Shown piece after piece: positions 1 through 7,845 of a DNA stretch of 64,000 nt. Positions within the stretch are counted from its first letter, which is position 1, and each line of letters starts with the position of its first letter. Location of the stretch: assembly GCF_025340265.1 (NCBI RefSeq), contig NZ_CP022708.1:457501-521500 (forward strand), in the 5' to 3' direction. Source of the DNA: Novosphingobium sp. 9 (GTDB taxonomy: Bacteria > Pseudomonadota > Alphaproteobacteria > Sphingomonadales > Sphingomonadaceae). The notes beneath the pieces were generated by a model. The model made no database searches. It worked only from the letters and a program-made list of their open reading frames with translations, and was not told where the DNA came from. The position numbers and the translations under genes are program-made.

Positions 1-545
1 TTGCGGCCATAGAATCTGGCGATCAGCGCCTTGGCGGCCAGAACCTGCAGGTGCATCCCGCGATACCCGGCATTGACCTCGCCGCGATAGTCGTTGGCCA
101 GCAGGTCTTCGTTATCCCGTCGGCCCAGATCTTCCCATGATACGGTCGCGAAGCGATCCAGCTTCATCCCCGAAGCGGTCTGAGCGCCGGGACCTCCGCC
201 GAACAGCAGGCGCTGCGTCCATACGTCGGTCGGCAGGTGCAGTTCAAAATGGGCGTAGTTGTCGACCGAGACCTTGGCCGAGCAATAGGGAGCGGTTCCC
301 GGTTCATCGACGATACTGGCAGCATCGACGTGGGCCACAGCACCGACGGTTTGCGAAACGTCGGTCGACGTCAGTGCGGCGCAGGCCATCTGCGGCTTGA
401 TCACGGCCAGATCGAGTGGCTCTGCGATGGGTGCGCGGGCCTGAGGCGGCGCGGGCTGATCCGAATGGGCGCTCTGGGTGAAAAGCAACAGCATCGAGGC
501 TGCTCCCACGATCGCTCCGAAACCGAGTTTCGACCGGTGTTTCAT
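1..545 (-). CDS. Tannase/feruloyl esterase family protein, N-terminal part (runs off window)
   Basis: This reading frame is open from an ATG at 545 to the left edge, so only about 181 N-terminal residues are present. A signal peptide (MKHRSKLGFGAIVGAASMLL onward, ending near residue 25) implies export. The rest fits the tannase/feruloyl esterase family (PF07519): an early MACAALT segment, the TDVWTQRLLFGGGPG stretch that matches the family's W-x-R-F-x-G-x-G-G region, and YRGMHLQVLAAKALIARFYG just before the expected catalytic serine motif, which lies outside the window. The family hydrolyses ester bonds of plant phenolic acids. GGGAGGG sits about 8 bases upstream of the ATG as ribosome binding site. 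The downstream neighbour in transcription order is outside the window; the mutarotase-like gene lies 25 bases upstream on the same strand. Confidence 0.8.
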   Translation of the reverse strand, partial: MKHRSKLGFGAIVGAASMLLLFTQSAHSDQPAPPQARAPIAEPLDLAVIKPQMACAALTSTDVSQTVGAVAHVDAASIVDEPGTAPYCSAKVSVDNYAHFELHLPTDVWTQRLLFGGGPGAQTASGMKLDRFATVSWEDLGRRDNEDLLANDYRGEVNAGYRGMHLQVLAAKALIARFYGR

Positions 546-570
546 TGTCATATCCCTCCCAATTGTCGGC

Positions 571-1694
571 TTATTTCGCCGCCGAGGCCGGTGTGAATGT
601 GTAGCGCCACGACCAGCGCTGCTGCGCGCCGGGGGCGACGTGGATGGCCGTGAACGGCTCGACGGCCACGGCATGGCGGATCGACCAGAGCACGGTGCGC
701 ACCAGCGGCGTATCCGTCTGCATGGTAATGCTGGCCCCGTTCGCGCCGGTGACGCGGAAGGCTCCGGGGGCGCGGCCTTCTTTTCGCCCTGAGCAGGCAG
801 TTGCACGCGGTCTCCCGGCTGCAGCGGGGCGATATAGCGAAGCGTGTTTCCTTCGACGCGCGCCAGCGCGGGCGGTGGTGCGGAACCGGTGATCGGAAAG
901 GGAAACTCTGCTTTCACACCCGGACCGATCCCGGCATCGTCGAACCGCGCGAGATTGTGGTTGTAGACCTGCGTGTCGATCGGCTTGCTGCCGATGTTGC
1001 GCAACCGGTGCGCGATGGTCATGACCCCGCCGGGCGCGAGGCTGACGGTTTTTTCGTATTCGTAGCCGAACCCTGTCGCGTCCGGCAGCAGGCGCTGGAT
1101 GAAGGTGATGCGGTCCTTGGCCCGCCGTACCGTCCACCGACCGCCGTCGACGATCGCGTATGGCCGGAAGTGATCGTAGGGCTGAATATCCGGCTTGCGC
1201 AGGCGCCCGACGCCGATCTTGATGAAGGTCCCGCCGACCGGCGCGGCATTGTAGCCCGGAACGGTCTCGCCATCACGGTTGGCGAACTCCTCGGCAGGCC
1301 CGGTCCCGGCATTGAGCGGGTTGACCACGATGCCGCTCGGCAGATCCGCAAAGTCATGGATGTCGGGTGCGAGGGCATCGAACCAGGGGCCGTAGAACTG
1401 CGATCCGTTCATGGTGACGCGGGTAATCATCCCCGACCAGTCGAAACGGGTTCCGCGATAGAAACCGCTTCTGGCATCGGGCAGGGCAATGCGAACTTGC
1501 AGGCCGGAACGGTTCAGGACGATACCGGGAGCGGTTTCAGGATCGGGCGCAGGCCCCAAATCGGCGGGCGCGTGATGCGAACCGGTCTGCGCAAGGGCCG
1601 CCGAAGCGAGACCCAGCGTGGCGGCGAGCGCGGCCACCAACCGTGCGCGTTGCACGGTCGTTGGCTGCCGACATGACTGGCGCGTGGCGATCAT
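571..1694 (-). CDS. Secreted galactose-mutarotase-like (aldose epimerase fold) protein, frame broken near 766-770
   Basis: The ATG at 1694 (preceded by GGGGAGAGG) opens a signal peptide ending around LASAALA. About 300 residues follow of a beta-sandwich protein resembling aldose-1-epimerase-like sugar-binding proteins (WSGMITRVTMNGSQFYGPWF, TFIKIGVGRLRKP, YEYEKTVSLAPGGVMTIAH). The frame is lost after GDRVQLPAQGEKKAAPP. The C-terminal 60 residues (AFRVTGANGASITMQTDTPL and on to TFTPASAAK) continue in the next frame down to a stop at 571. Adding one base to the five-base G run at 766-770 restores one protein of about 374 residues. Substrate and reaction are unknown; a role in handling plant glycosides with the adjacent tannase-family gene is inference. 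Confidence 0.68.
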
Positions 1695-1891
1695 TTTCCT
1701 CTCCCCGTCCGCGACATCGCGGCTTTTCCCTGGTCCGTCCGGAAAGACTGGAAGGACGGCCTGTCAAGGATGGGTAGGAGGTTCGGCCAAACCGAAAATG
1801 AACGGCTCGGGAAAGCGAGGCGTGATGGCGGGATATGCACGGTCCCGCCATGGATTGCAGCGGGTGGCTGAACTGCGCGTGCCTGTGGAGA

Positions 1892-3298
1892 TCAGCCGTC
1901 GCGATGGAGCAGGGCAGGGCGCGGCAATGTGAGGCGGGCCAGCAATCCGCCGAGATGTTCCGAGCGCCCCAGCTCCAGACTGCCACCGTAGAGCTGGGCC
2001 AGTTCCTGTGCGATCGAAAGGCCGAAACCGTAGCCGGGCCGACTTTCGTCGAGCCGCATGCCCGGTGTCATGGCTTCGCTCAGCCCCTCTTCGCAGATGC
2101 CTGGACCATCGTCGGCGATCGTGATCGCGCAATGGCTGCCTTCCGCAAGGGCGGCCAGACTGACGCGGGTTCGCGCCCATTTGCAGGCGTTGTCCAGCAG
2201 ATTGCCGACCATCTCGTCGAGATCCTCCGCATCGACCGCGAGCGGGCACGGGGAAGGCACGTCCAGCGTGAAGGCCAGCCCCCGCCGGTCGTGGACATGC
2301 TGCATGGCGAAGAGCAGGTCGCGCGCAACCGGTTCCAGATCGGCGCGTGCGCGCGTGCCGACACCCGCCGCCGCTGCGCGTGCACGGCGCAGATGGTGGG
2401 CGATGCGCTGGTCGAGATCGGCCACGAGCGCCCGGCTTTCAGGGCTCGCCTCCTCGCGTGCGAGGCGCAGCGCGAGCGTGGCCAGCGGCGTCTTCATTCC
2501 ATGCGCAAGGTTGGCGACATGACGGCGGGCATGCGCCAGGCCTTCGGCATTCTGTGTCACGAGCGCGTTGAGTTCGAGCGCCAGCGGGCGTAGTTCGACA
2601 GGCTGGTCGTCCGGCACCAGCTTGCGCTCTCCGGCGCGGACAGCGGCGATCGCATGGCTTAACTGGCGGATCGGCCGCAGCCCGACGTGGAGCTGGACAA
2701 GCGTTGCGGCGGCTAGCCCGACGCTCAGGAGCGCAAGTGTGCCGATGATCTGCCGCAAGGCTGCATGCTCGGGCTCGTCGATCACGCGGTCTGGCGCGGC
2801 GACCATGACACGGGCAGGGCCGGAGGGCAACGACAGGCGGCGCAACCGGACATGGAGCGGATTGCCCGCGCCGGATCGCGCGTGGGCACTGTAGATTCCG
2901 CGGATGTACTGATGGCCGTCCGGAAACAGGCTGATGGCCGTTATGGCGCTGCCTTTGCCCCAACTGCCACGAGCGGTCTCCACCCGCCAGCTCCAGTCCT
3001 GTGCCGGGTTTTCGAGCGTGGGCAGGAACAGCACGCGCGATTGATCGAAATGCCCATCCGGGGTAACGGCGCGCGCCAGTACCAGAACCTGTGTATCGAG
3101 CTTGTCGTTCAGGTTGTCGCTGACGACGTGGGATACCCAGTACTTCATAGCGAAACCGCAAGCGATGAGCGCCAGACAGGCGGAGATCGCGGCCAGCAGC
3201 GCGATGCGGGCATGGATCGACAGCCGCGTTCCTCGCGATGCTTCTGCGCGTGTCGGGCGCGTGGCGGACCTGTTCCGAAGGCTGCTCGCAGCGGACAT
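1892..3298 (-). CDS. Sensor histidine kinase, PhoQ/PmrB-like
   Basis: Inner-membrane sensor kinase of 468 residues. Transmembrane helices lie near residues 30-52 and 183-204 and flank a periplasmic sensor region of about 130 residues. A HAMP-type linker follows, then the phospho-acceptor region with His266 in HVANLAHGMKTPL. The ATPase domain has an N box (MVGNLLDNACKWA) and a G1 box (ITIADDGPGI). The H-x-x-K-T-P form, with no acidic residue after the histidine, resembles PhoQ (HSLKTP) rather than the common HELRTP. The start is either the ATG at 3298 or a GTG at 3304 that overlaps the response regulator stop as GTGA; either way the pair is translationally coupled. The stimulus is not evident from the sequence. 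Confidence 0.9.
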   Translation of the reverse strand: MSAASSLRNRSATRPTRAEASRGTRLSIHARIALLAAISACLALIACGFAMKYWVSHVVSDNLNDKLDTQVLVLARAVTPDGHFDQSRVLFLPTLENPAQDWSWRVETARGSWGKGSAITAISLFPDGHQYIRGIYSAHARSGAGNPLHVRLRRLSLPSGPARVMVAAPDRVIDEPEHAALRQIIGTLALLSVGLAAATLVQLHVGLRPIRQLSHAIAAVRAGERKLVPDDQPVELRPLALELNALVTQNAEGLAHARRHVANLAHGMKTPLATLALRLAREEASPESRALVADLDQRIAHHLRRARAAAAGVGTRARADLEPVARDLLFAMQHVHDRRGLAFTLDVPSPCPLAVDAEDLDEMVGNLLDNACKWARTRVSLAALAEGSHCAITIADDGPGICEEGLSEAMTPGMRLDESRPGYGFGLSIAQELAQLYGGSLELGRSEHLGGLLARLTLPRPALLHRDG

Positions 3299-3300
3299 GC

Positions 3301-3978
3301 TCACCGCGGCGGCGGCGCCGGATGGGCTGTCATGCGATAGCCATGACCGCGTACGGTTTCGATGCGTACCGGACCGATCTTGCGGCGCAGGCGTCCGATA
3401 ATGACTTCCATCGAGTTTGAATCGACATCGGAATTGAATTCGTAAACCCGTTCGATCATTTCGCTGCGCGGTATGACGTGTTCCTTGCGCAGCATGAGCG
3501 TTGAGAGGATGCGCCATTCGAAACCGGTAAGGCGCAGCGGCTGGCCCGACAGTTCGAAAGTGCCGTTCTGGCTGTCGAGAACGAGTTCGCCGCACGCGAT
3601 GCGCGACGCCGCAAAGCCACTGGCGCGGCGGATCATGGCGCGCAGCCGCAGCACGATTTCCTCGGGCACGAACGGCTTGGTCAGGTAATCGTCCGCTCCG
3701 GCGCGGAACCCCTGAACCTTGTCCGTCCAGGTGTCGCGCGCCGTCAGGATCAGGACCGGAAAGTTGCGACCGGCCTCCCGCCATTGCCGGACCACCGAGA
3801 ACCCGTCGAGTACCGGCATGCCGACATCGACGACAGCGGCATCGTAGGGTTCGGTGTCGCCCAGATGGGCCGCATCCTCGCCATTGGCCGAAGTGTCTGC
3901 GGCAAAGCCTGCCGTGCGCAGCACGCGGGCAAGCTCACAAGCCAGCGGGTTGTCGTCTTCTGCGACAAGTACACGCAT
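3301..3978 (-). CDS. OmpR/PhoP-family response regulator
   Basis: A 225-residue response regulator. The receiver domain spans residues 1-115, with the acidic pocket E7-D8-D9, phospho-acceptor Asp51 in VVDVGMP, Thr79 and Lys101 in the YLTKP motif. A winged-helix DNA-binding domain of the OmpR type covers about 125-220 (LTGFEWRILSTLMLRKEHVI, then VIIGRLRRKIG and VRGHGYRM). It lies directly upstream of, and overlaps, the sensor kinase gene, so the two form a cognate pair. It is closest in style to PhoP/QseB regulators that respond to envelope or cation stress. Its targets are not visible here; the lactonase, PepSY and methyltransferase genes upstream on the same strand are candidates by position only. 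Confidence 0.92.
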   Translation of the reverse strand: MRVLVAEDDNPLACELARVLRTAGFAADTSANGEDAAHLGDTEPYDAAVVDVGMPVLDGFSVVRQWREAGRNFPVLILTARDTWTDKVQGFRAGADDYLTKPFVPEEIVLRLRAMIRRASGFAASRIACGELVLDSQNGTFELSGQPLRLTGFEWRILSTLMLRKEHVIPRSEMIERVYEFNSDVDSNSMEVIIGRLRRKIGPVRIETVRGHGYRMTAHPAPPPR

Positions 3979-4122
3979 CGTGTTCTCCCTGTTTCCGCAA
4001 GTTCGTTCGATCGGCTTGCGGTTGCCGGAGGCATATCACGTTGCTGATGCGCGGGAACAATAACAATCGTGATGTCGGTGGCCCGAAACGTGCTGCGAAC
4101 GCCTGTCTGCGCTGTCTGGCGA

Positions 4123-5319
4123 TCATGGCTTCAGCAGGGCCACGCTGACGGCCTGCGGTGCCGCGATGCGCGCGGGGGTTGCGGTCAGGCGCCCGGATGC
4201 CGGATCGCGGGCAAGCACCGTCACCGAACCCGGCGCGGCATTGGCCAGCAACATCCATTTGCCGGTTTCGTCGATCGCCAGTGATGAGGGGCTGCCATCG
4301 CCAGCGGGCATCCGCTGGATTTCGGTAGGGAGCCCGCTATTCGGGTCGAGGGCATAGACCACCACCGTGTCTTCACCGCGATTGGTGACATAGGCGAACC
4401 GGCCATCGGGCGAGAGCAGAATTTCGGCTGGGCTGTTGGTGCTCGCTTTTGCGGCGGGAACCACGCGAAGCGATCCGGCGACCCGCAGTGTTTCTTTCGC
4501 AGGGTCCCATGCAAGCGTGAAGAGTTGCGAGGTGAATTCGGTCAGTGCGTAGACGAAGCGGCCATCCACCGATAACGCCAGATGTCGCGGAGCACTGCCG
4601 GGAGGGAGTTGCAGAAAGGGCGTGGATGCGAGGCTCAGGGCATGGCGCTGCGCATCGATGCGATAGACGAAGATGCGGTCGGCCCCCAGATCGCCGACCA
4701 GCAGATGGGTCGCGTCCCGATCCACCAGCACCGCGTGGGCATGGGGGCTGGCCTGTCGGGGTGTTGGACCCGAACCGGTATCGGTCATCACGGAGGTGGG
4801 CGGGAGCAGTGTGCCGCCCCGCTGAAGCGGGATCGCCGCGACCTGACCGGTGCCGTAATTGGCTACGAAGAGCGAGGGCGGCATCCCGCCGAGAGCGAGG
4901 TGGGTGGCACCGCCGCCGCCGGAGTCCACGCGGCTCAGCAAGGTTAGTTTGCCGGTTTCGGGATCGGCGGTGAAGCTGAGCACCGCGCCGTGCGCCTTGC
5001 CGTCGTTGCCGACTTCGCTGACGGAATAGAGAACCGGGCGATGCGGGCTGGGCAGCAGCCAGGTCGGCTGGACCACCTCGGCGGCGTGACCGAACGCAGT
5101 CAACGTGCCGGTCCGGGGATCGAAACGGGCCACGCTGATCCCGCCTCCGGGGCCTTCGTGTCGCGAGCCGATATAGACCCATTGCGGCTTCGCGCAGGCA
5201 TCGTCCGTGCACGATTGGGGCACAGGCGCGGGGGCTGCACCCTGCGCACCTGCCGGCTGTAGCGCCAGCAGCAGGGCGGCAAGCGGCACCGCGAACCGCA
5301 TTCGATGCTTCGTTTCCAT
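4123..5319 (-). CDS. Secreted lactonase-family seven-bladed beta-propeller protein
   Basis: A 398-residue exported protein of the 6-phosphogluconolactonase-like lactonase family (PF10282). The ATG at 5319 is chosen because GGAGAAGAGG lies just upstream and a clean signal peptide follows (MRFAVPLAALLLALQPAGAQ). The longer upstream open frame lacks these. Family hallmarks are SPHAHAVLVDRDATHLLVGDLGADRIFVYR, LSVDGRFVYALTE, LSPDGRFAYVTNRGEDTVVVY and DETGKWMLLAN, one per blade. Cytoplasmic Pgl-type enzymes hydrolyse 6-phosphogluconolactone, but the signal peptide argues for a periplasmic lactone or a non-catalytic propeller. It is 26 bases downstream of the PepSY gene and probably co-transcribed with it. 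Confidence 0.82.
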   Translation of the reverse strand: METKHRMRFAVPLAALLLALQPAGAQGAAPAPVPQSCTDDACAKPQWVYIGSRHEGPGGGISVARFDPRTGTLTAFGHAAEVVQPTWLLPSPHRPVLYSVSEVGNDGKAHGAVLSFTADPETGKLTLLSRVDSGGGGATHLALGGMPPSLFVANYGTGQVAAIPLQRGGTLLPPTSVMTDTGSGPTPRQASPHAHAVLVDRDATHLLVGDLGADRIFVYRIDAQRHALSLASTPFLQLPPGSAPRHLALSVDGRFVYALTEFTSQLFTLAWDPAKETLRVAGSLRVVPAAKASTNSPAEILLSPDGRFAYVTNRGEDTVVVYALDPNSGLPTEIQRMPAGDGSPSSLAIDETGKWMLLANAAPGSVTVLARDPASGRLTATPARIAAPQAVSVALLKP

Positions 5320-5345
5320 GCCTCTTCTCCCCCCGGTACGCGTTG

Positions 5346-6665
5346 TTACTTCCATAGAACTGACTTGCGCCCGGACTTTCTGCGCCGCCGGTATAGGTCG
5401 ATGTACATGAGCAGTCCGGACACGCTCAGGAAAACCAGTGCCAGACCGGCCAGCATATCGAGCAGGCGCGCGGGAAGCCCGAAAAGATATCCCGAATGAA
5501 AGTGCTTCATCCATTCGTGAACCCCGATCCCAAGAGGAAACCCGCTGTCCGGATAATACGTCTCGGTCAGGCCGACTTCCCTGCCGCTGGCGGTGTCGAA
5601 CACGTGCTGGCGCAGGACCGGGCCTGCCGTGACGATGATGCCCTGTTCATGCCCGGCATAGATCCGGACGCGCACGCTGAGGATGGCGGTGTCGGGCTCA
5701 GCCCGATGGAATCGTGTCAGGGCATCTTCGGCGATCCGTCTGGCGTCTGTGCCGGAGGTGATCGCGCCCGGTGCGGCGGATGCCGGGGTGAAGAAGGTGT
5801 GCCACGTGCTTTCGAAGCCGAGCCATGCTCCGCTCAGCGCAACCGGCACGAGGATCGCTGCGGCTGCCACCGATATGCTGCGGTGAAGCGAGCGCAGGCG
5901 ATCGCTGGTGGTCCAGAATATCTGCGGTCTGCCCAGTTTGCGCCGCTGTGCGAGCAGCCTGAAATAGACGACGAGACCGGTGCCGATAAACGCGCACATG
6001 GCCAGTCCCGAGACGAATTCGACATAGACGCCCGGCACGTCGTCGCTGGTCCAGAAGCGGTGCCATTCCTTCAGGGTCTGGCGTGTCGAGGGCGCCGGAG
6101 TGGCTATTCTTGGCGAAAGCGCCTGCACCGGATGCCCGCTGGCCGCATCGTAGGCGGCGATCCCGATCCGCTGCCCATACTCGCCGGAGGTGCGTGGCGC
6201 AGATGCATCGAGAAAGCCGATCTGCACGACGGGGCGCCTGTGTGCCATGCGCGCCTCTACGTAGGCGACGGCACGGCGGGGATGCGTCTTGCGGAACTGA
6301 TCGTATGCGCGTGAAAAATCGGCGCCGGGGCTGTAGCCATCGGGCAAGGCCGGGGCCGTCCAGTCGCGCTGGAGGACGGCTGAGAAATCGTTGTCGCCGA
6401 ACTTGCCTTCGTTGATGGATTGCATGACCGGGTTGCTTTCGCGTGCTCCGCGAAGGATCGTCGTCAGGTCGATCGCCTGTATCCACGTGCCCGTAGCCCC
6501 CAGGTACAACATCAGTACACATGCGCCGAAGGACAGGAGGCGATGAAGCGCGCGGGCTTCGATGGCTTTTCCGGCGCGCCCCGCCACCCTCCGCCGATCT
6601 GTTCGGGCAGACGGAGCGGCAGTGGGAACGGATGGGGTATCAACGACACTTCGCGAGGATCGCAT
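5346..6665 (-). CDS. PepSY-associated transmembrane protein (PiuB-like)
   Basis: An inner-membrane protein of about 439 residues. It has an N-terminal transmembrane helix (FGACVLMLYLGATGTWIQAID), a periplasmic PepSY-type region, two central helices (LAMCAFIGTGLVVYFRLLA and ISVAAAAILVPVALSGAWLG), a second periplasmic domain and a C-terminal helix (LDMLAGLALVFLSVSGLLMY) followed by a basic tail. This is the PepSY_TM architecture (PF03929) often found beside TonB receptors and implicated in reduction or handling of iron chelates. The start at 6665 (MRSSRSVVDTP) is a best guess because the open frame continues upstream and no strong ribosome binding site is seen. The lactonase gene follows after 26 bases. 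Confidence 0.78.
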   Translation of the reverse strand: MRSSRSVVDTPSVPTAAPSARTDRRRVAGRAGKAIEARALHRLLSFGACVLMLYLGATGTWIQAIDLTTILRGARESNPVMQSINEGKFGDNDFSAVLQRDWTAPALPDGYSPGADFSRAYDQFRKTHPRRAVAYVEARMAHRRPVVQIGFLDASAPRTSGEYGQRIGIAAYDAASGHPVQALSPRIATPAPSTRQTLKEWHRFWTSDDVPGVYVEFVSGLAMCAFIGTGLVVYFRLLAQRRKLGRPQIFWTTSDRLRSLHRSISVAAAAILVPVALSGAWLGFESTWHTFFTPASAAPGAITSGTDARRIAEDALTRFHRAEPDTAILSVRVRIYAGHEQGIIVTAGPVLRQHVFDTASGREVGLTETYYPDSGFPLGIGVHEWMKHFHSGYLFGLPARLLDMLAGLALVFLSVSGLLMYIDLYRRRRKSGRKSVLWK

Positions 6666-6783
6666 GGGCTCGAAGCTCGGGCTGTTGGACGGTTGGGGCG
6701 GCACTGCTCTGACAAAGAGGCGGGCGACCGTTGCCGGTGCCCGCCCAGGGAGAGCTTGCCACATTTCGTCCGTCCCGGCGCGA

Positions 6784-7536
6784 TCATTTCCTTGCCATCA
6801 ACAGAACCGTGTCGAGCCTGCGCCAGGCGACATGCACCTGGGTGAATCCTGCCGCATGAAGCGCGGCGATCTGGTCTTCCAGCAGCGGCGTGCGGAAGTC
6901 GGGATGGTGCACCGGCGGCCCTTCTATGCGTGCGGCCAGTCCTTCCTTGTCCAGCGTTGCTCGCGCCACTTCGAGGCGGTGATGCCAGTCGGCGTCCTGC
7001 GCGCCGACGTGATCGATGTTGATCACCCATCCCCCCGCCGGGACCAGCCCGTAGGCGATCTTGTAGAAACGCTGGATACCGGGCAGGTCCTGGTGGATGG
7101 AAAGCCACGAGGTCAGCAGAACCTGCGTTCCTGCAGGGACGCAGTTCTGTGCGAGATCGCGGCTCGGGCAGCCGATGCGATAGCTTGCATTGTTCCCGAA
7201 CCGCTTGAGCCGGCGTTCGGCGATGCCCTGATTGGTAGCCACCGGCTCGGTCCACTGCCCTTTCGCTTCGGGAAAGCGGTCCATGAATGCTTCAAGGAAC
7301 TCTCCGGTAAAGGAACCGACATCGGTGATCCGTGTTACCGGCTGGCCATCGGCGGCCACGATTGCCGCCGCAAGACGCCGAGGTTCCTCAAGGCGGTCTC
7401 CGCCCGGCTCGGACGGGTTGTTGGCCTGAAACGGGATTACCTGTTGCGGAACGGAAGGGGTCTGCGCGGGCGCCGTCGCTGCGATCAGCGGAAGGGCGAA
7501 AATACCGCAGGCCAACTGCGCGTACCATCGTTGCAT
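6784..7536 (-). CDS. Exported class I methyltransferase-fold protein
   Basis: A 250-residue protein starting at the ATG at 7536, supported by AGAGGATACAG upstream. It begins with a signal peptide (MQRWYAQLACGIFALPLIAA, cleaved after APAQ). The mature part has a Rossmann methyltransferase layout: motif I ITDVGSFTGEFLEAFMDRFP, a central helix pair, LVPAGGWVINIDHVG, an FRTPLLEDQIAALHAAGF segment and a closing strand VHVAWRRLDTVLLMARK. This is known from class I SAM-dependent methyltransferases, yet the signal peptide would place it outside the cytoplasm, where S-adenosylmethionine is not expected. It leads the minus-strand group with the PepSY and lactonase genes. A catalytic function is not assured. 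Confidence 0.75.
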   Translation of the reverse strand: MQRWYAQLACGIFALPLIAATAPAQTPSVPQQVIPFQANNPSEPGGDRLEEPRRLAAAIVAADGQPVTRITDVGSFTGEFLEAFMDRFPEAKGQWTEPVATNQGIAERRLKRFGNNASYRIGCPSRDLAQNCVPAGTQVLLTSWLSIHQDLPGIQRFYKIAYGLVPAGGWVINIDHVGAQDADWHHRLEVARATLDKEGLAARIEGPPVHHPDFRTPLLEDQIAALHAAGFTQVHVAWRRLDTVLLMARK

Positions 7537-7845
7537 ATCTGTATCCTCTCGCCTTTCCGACGGTCTGTGCCGTCGTCTTCGCGAGAGGGTATGAGCCGGG
7601 TTTCCAAACTGAACCTGAACACAGCCGGGACTGGAGAATATCCGACCAGGCGTTGCAGCAGGTATCCACGCCGAGCATCGAGCGGATGCCGAATTATTTT
7701 CCGGGGGAGTAGAGGAAGAGAGGCTCCCGCGCAACTTCCCTGTGCAGCCTTCCTGCTTGACGCGGTTCCTGTCGGACATCGGCCGGCGTGTCGGAAGGCA
7801 TGACAAGAAGCATTGAATTCAGAACAGAATTGAGGGGAGGACTTC
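7537..7845 (+). other. Divergent intergenic region between methyltransferase-like and TonB receptor genes
   Basis: No gene is seen in these 309 bases. The region separates the minus-strand gene starting at 7536 from the plus-strand receptor starting at 7846, so both promoters should lie here. The only motif that stood out is AAACTGAACCTGAA at 7606-7619, which recurs almost unchanged at 11182-11195 in the other divergent region of this cluster. A purine-rich AGGGGAGG just before 7846 is the receptor's ribosome binding site. Confidence 0.6.
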
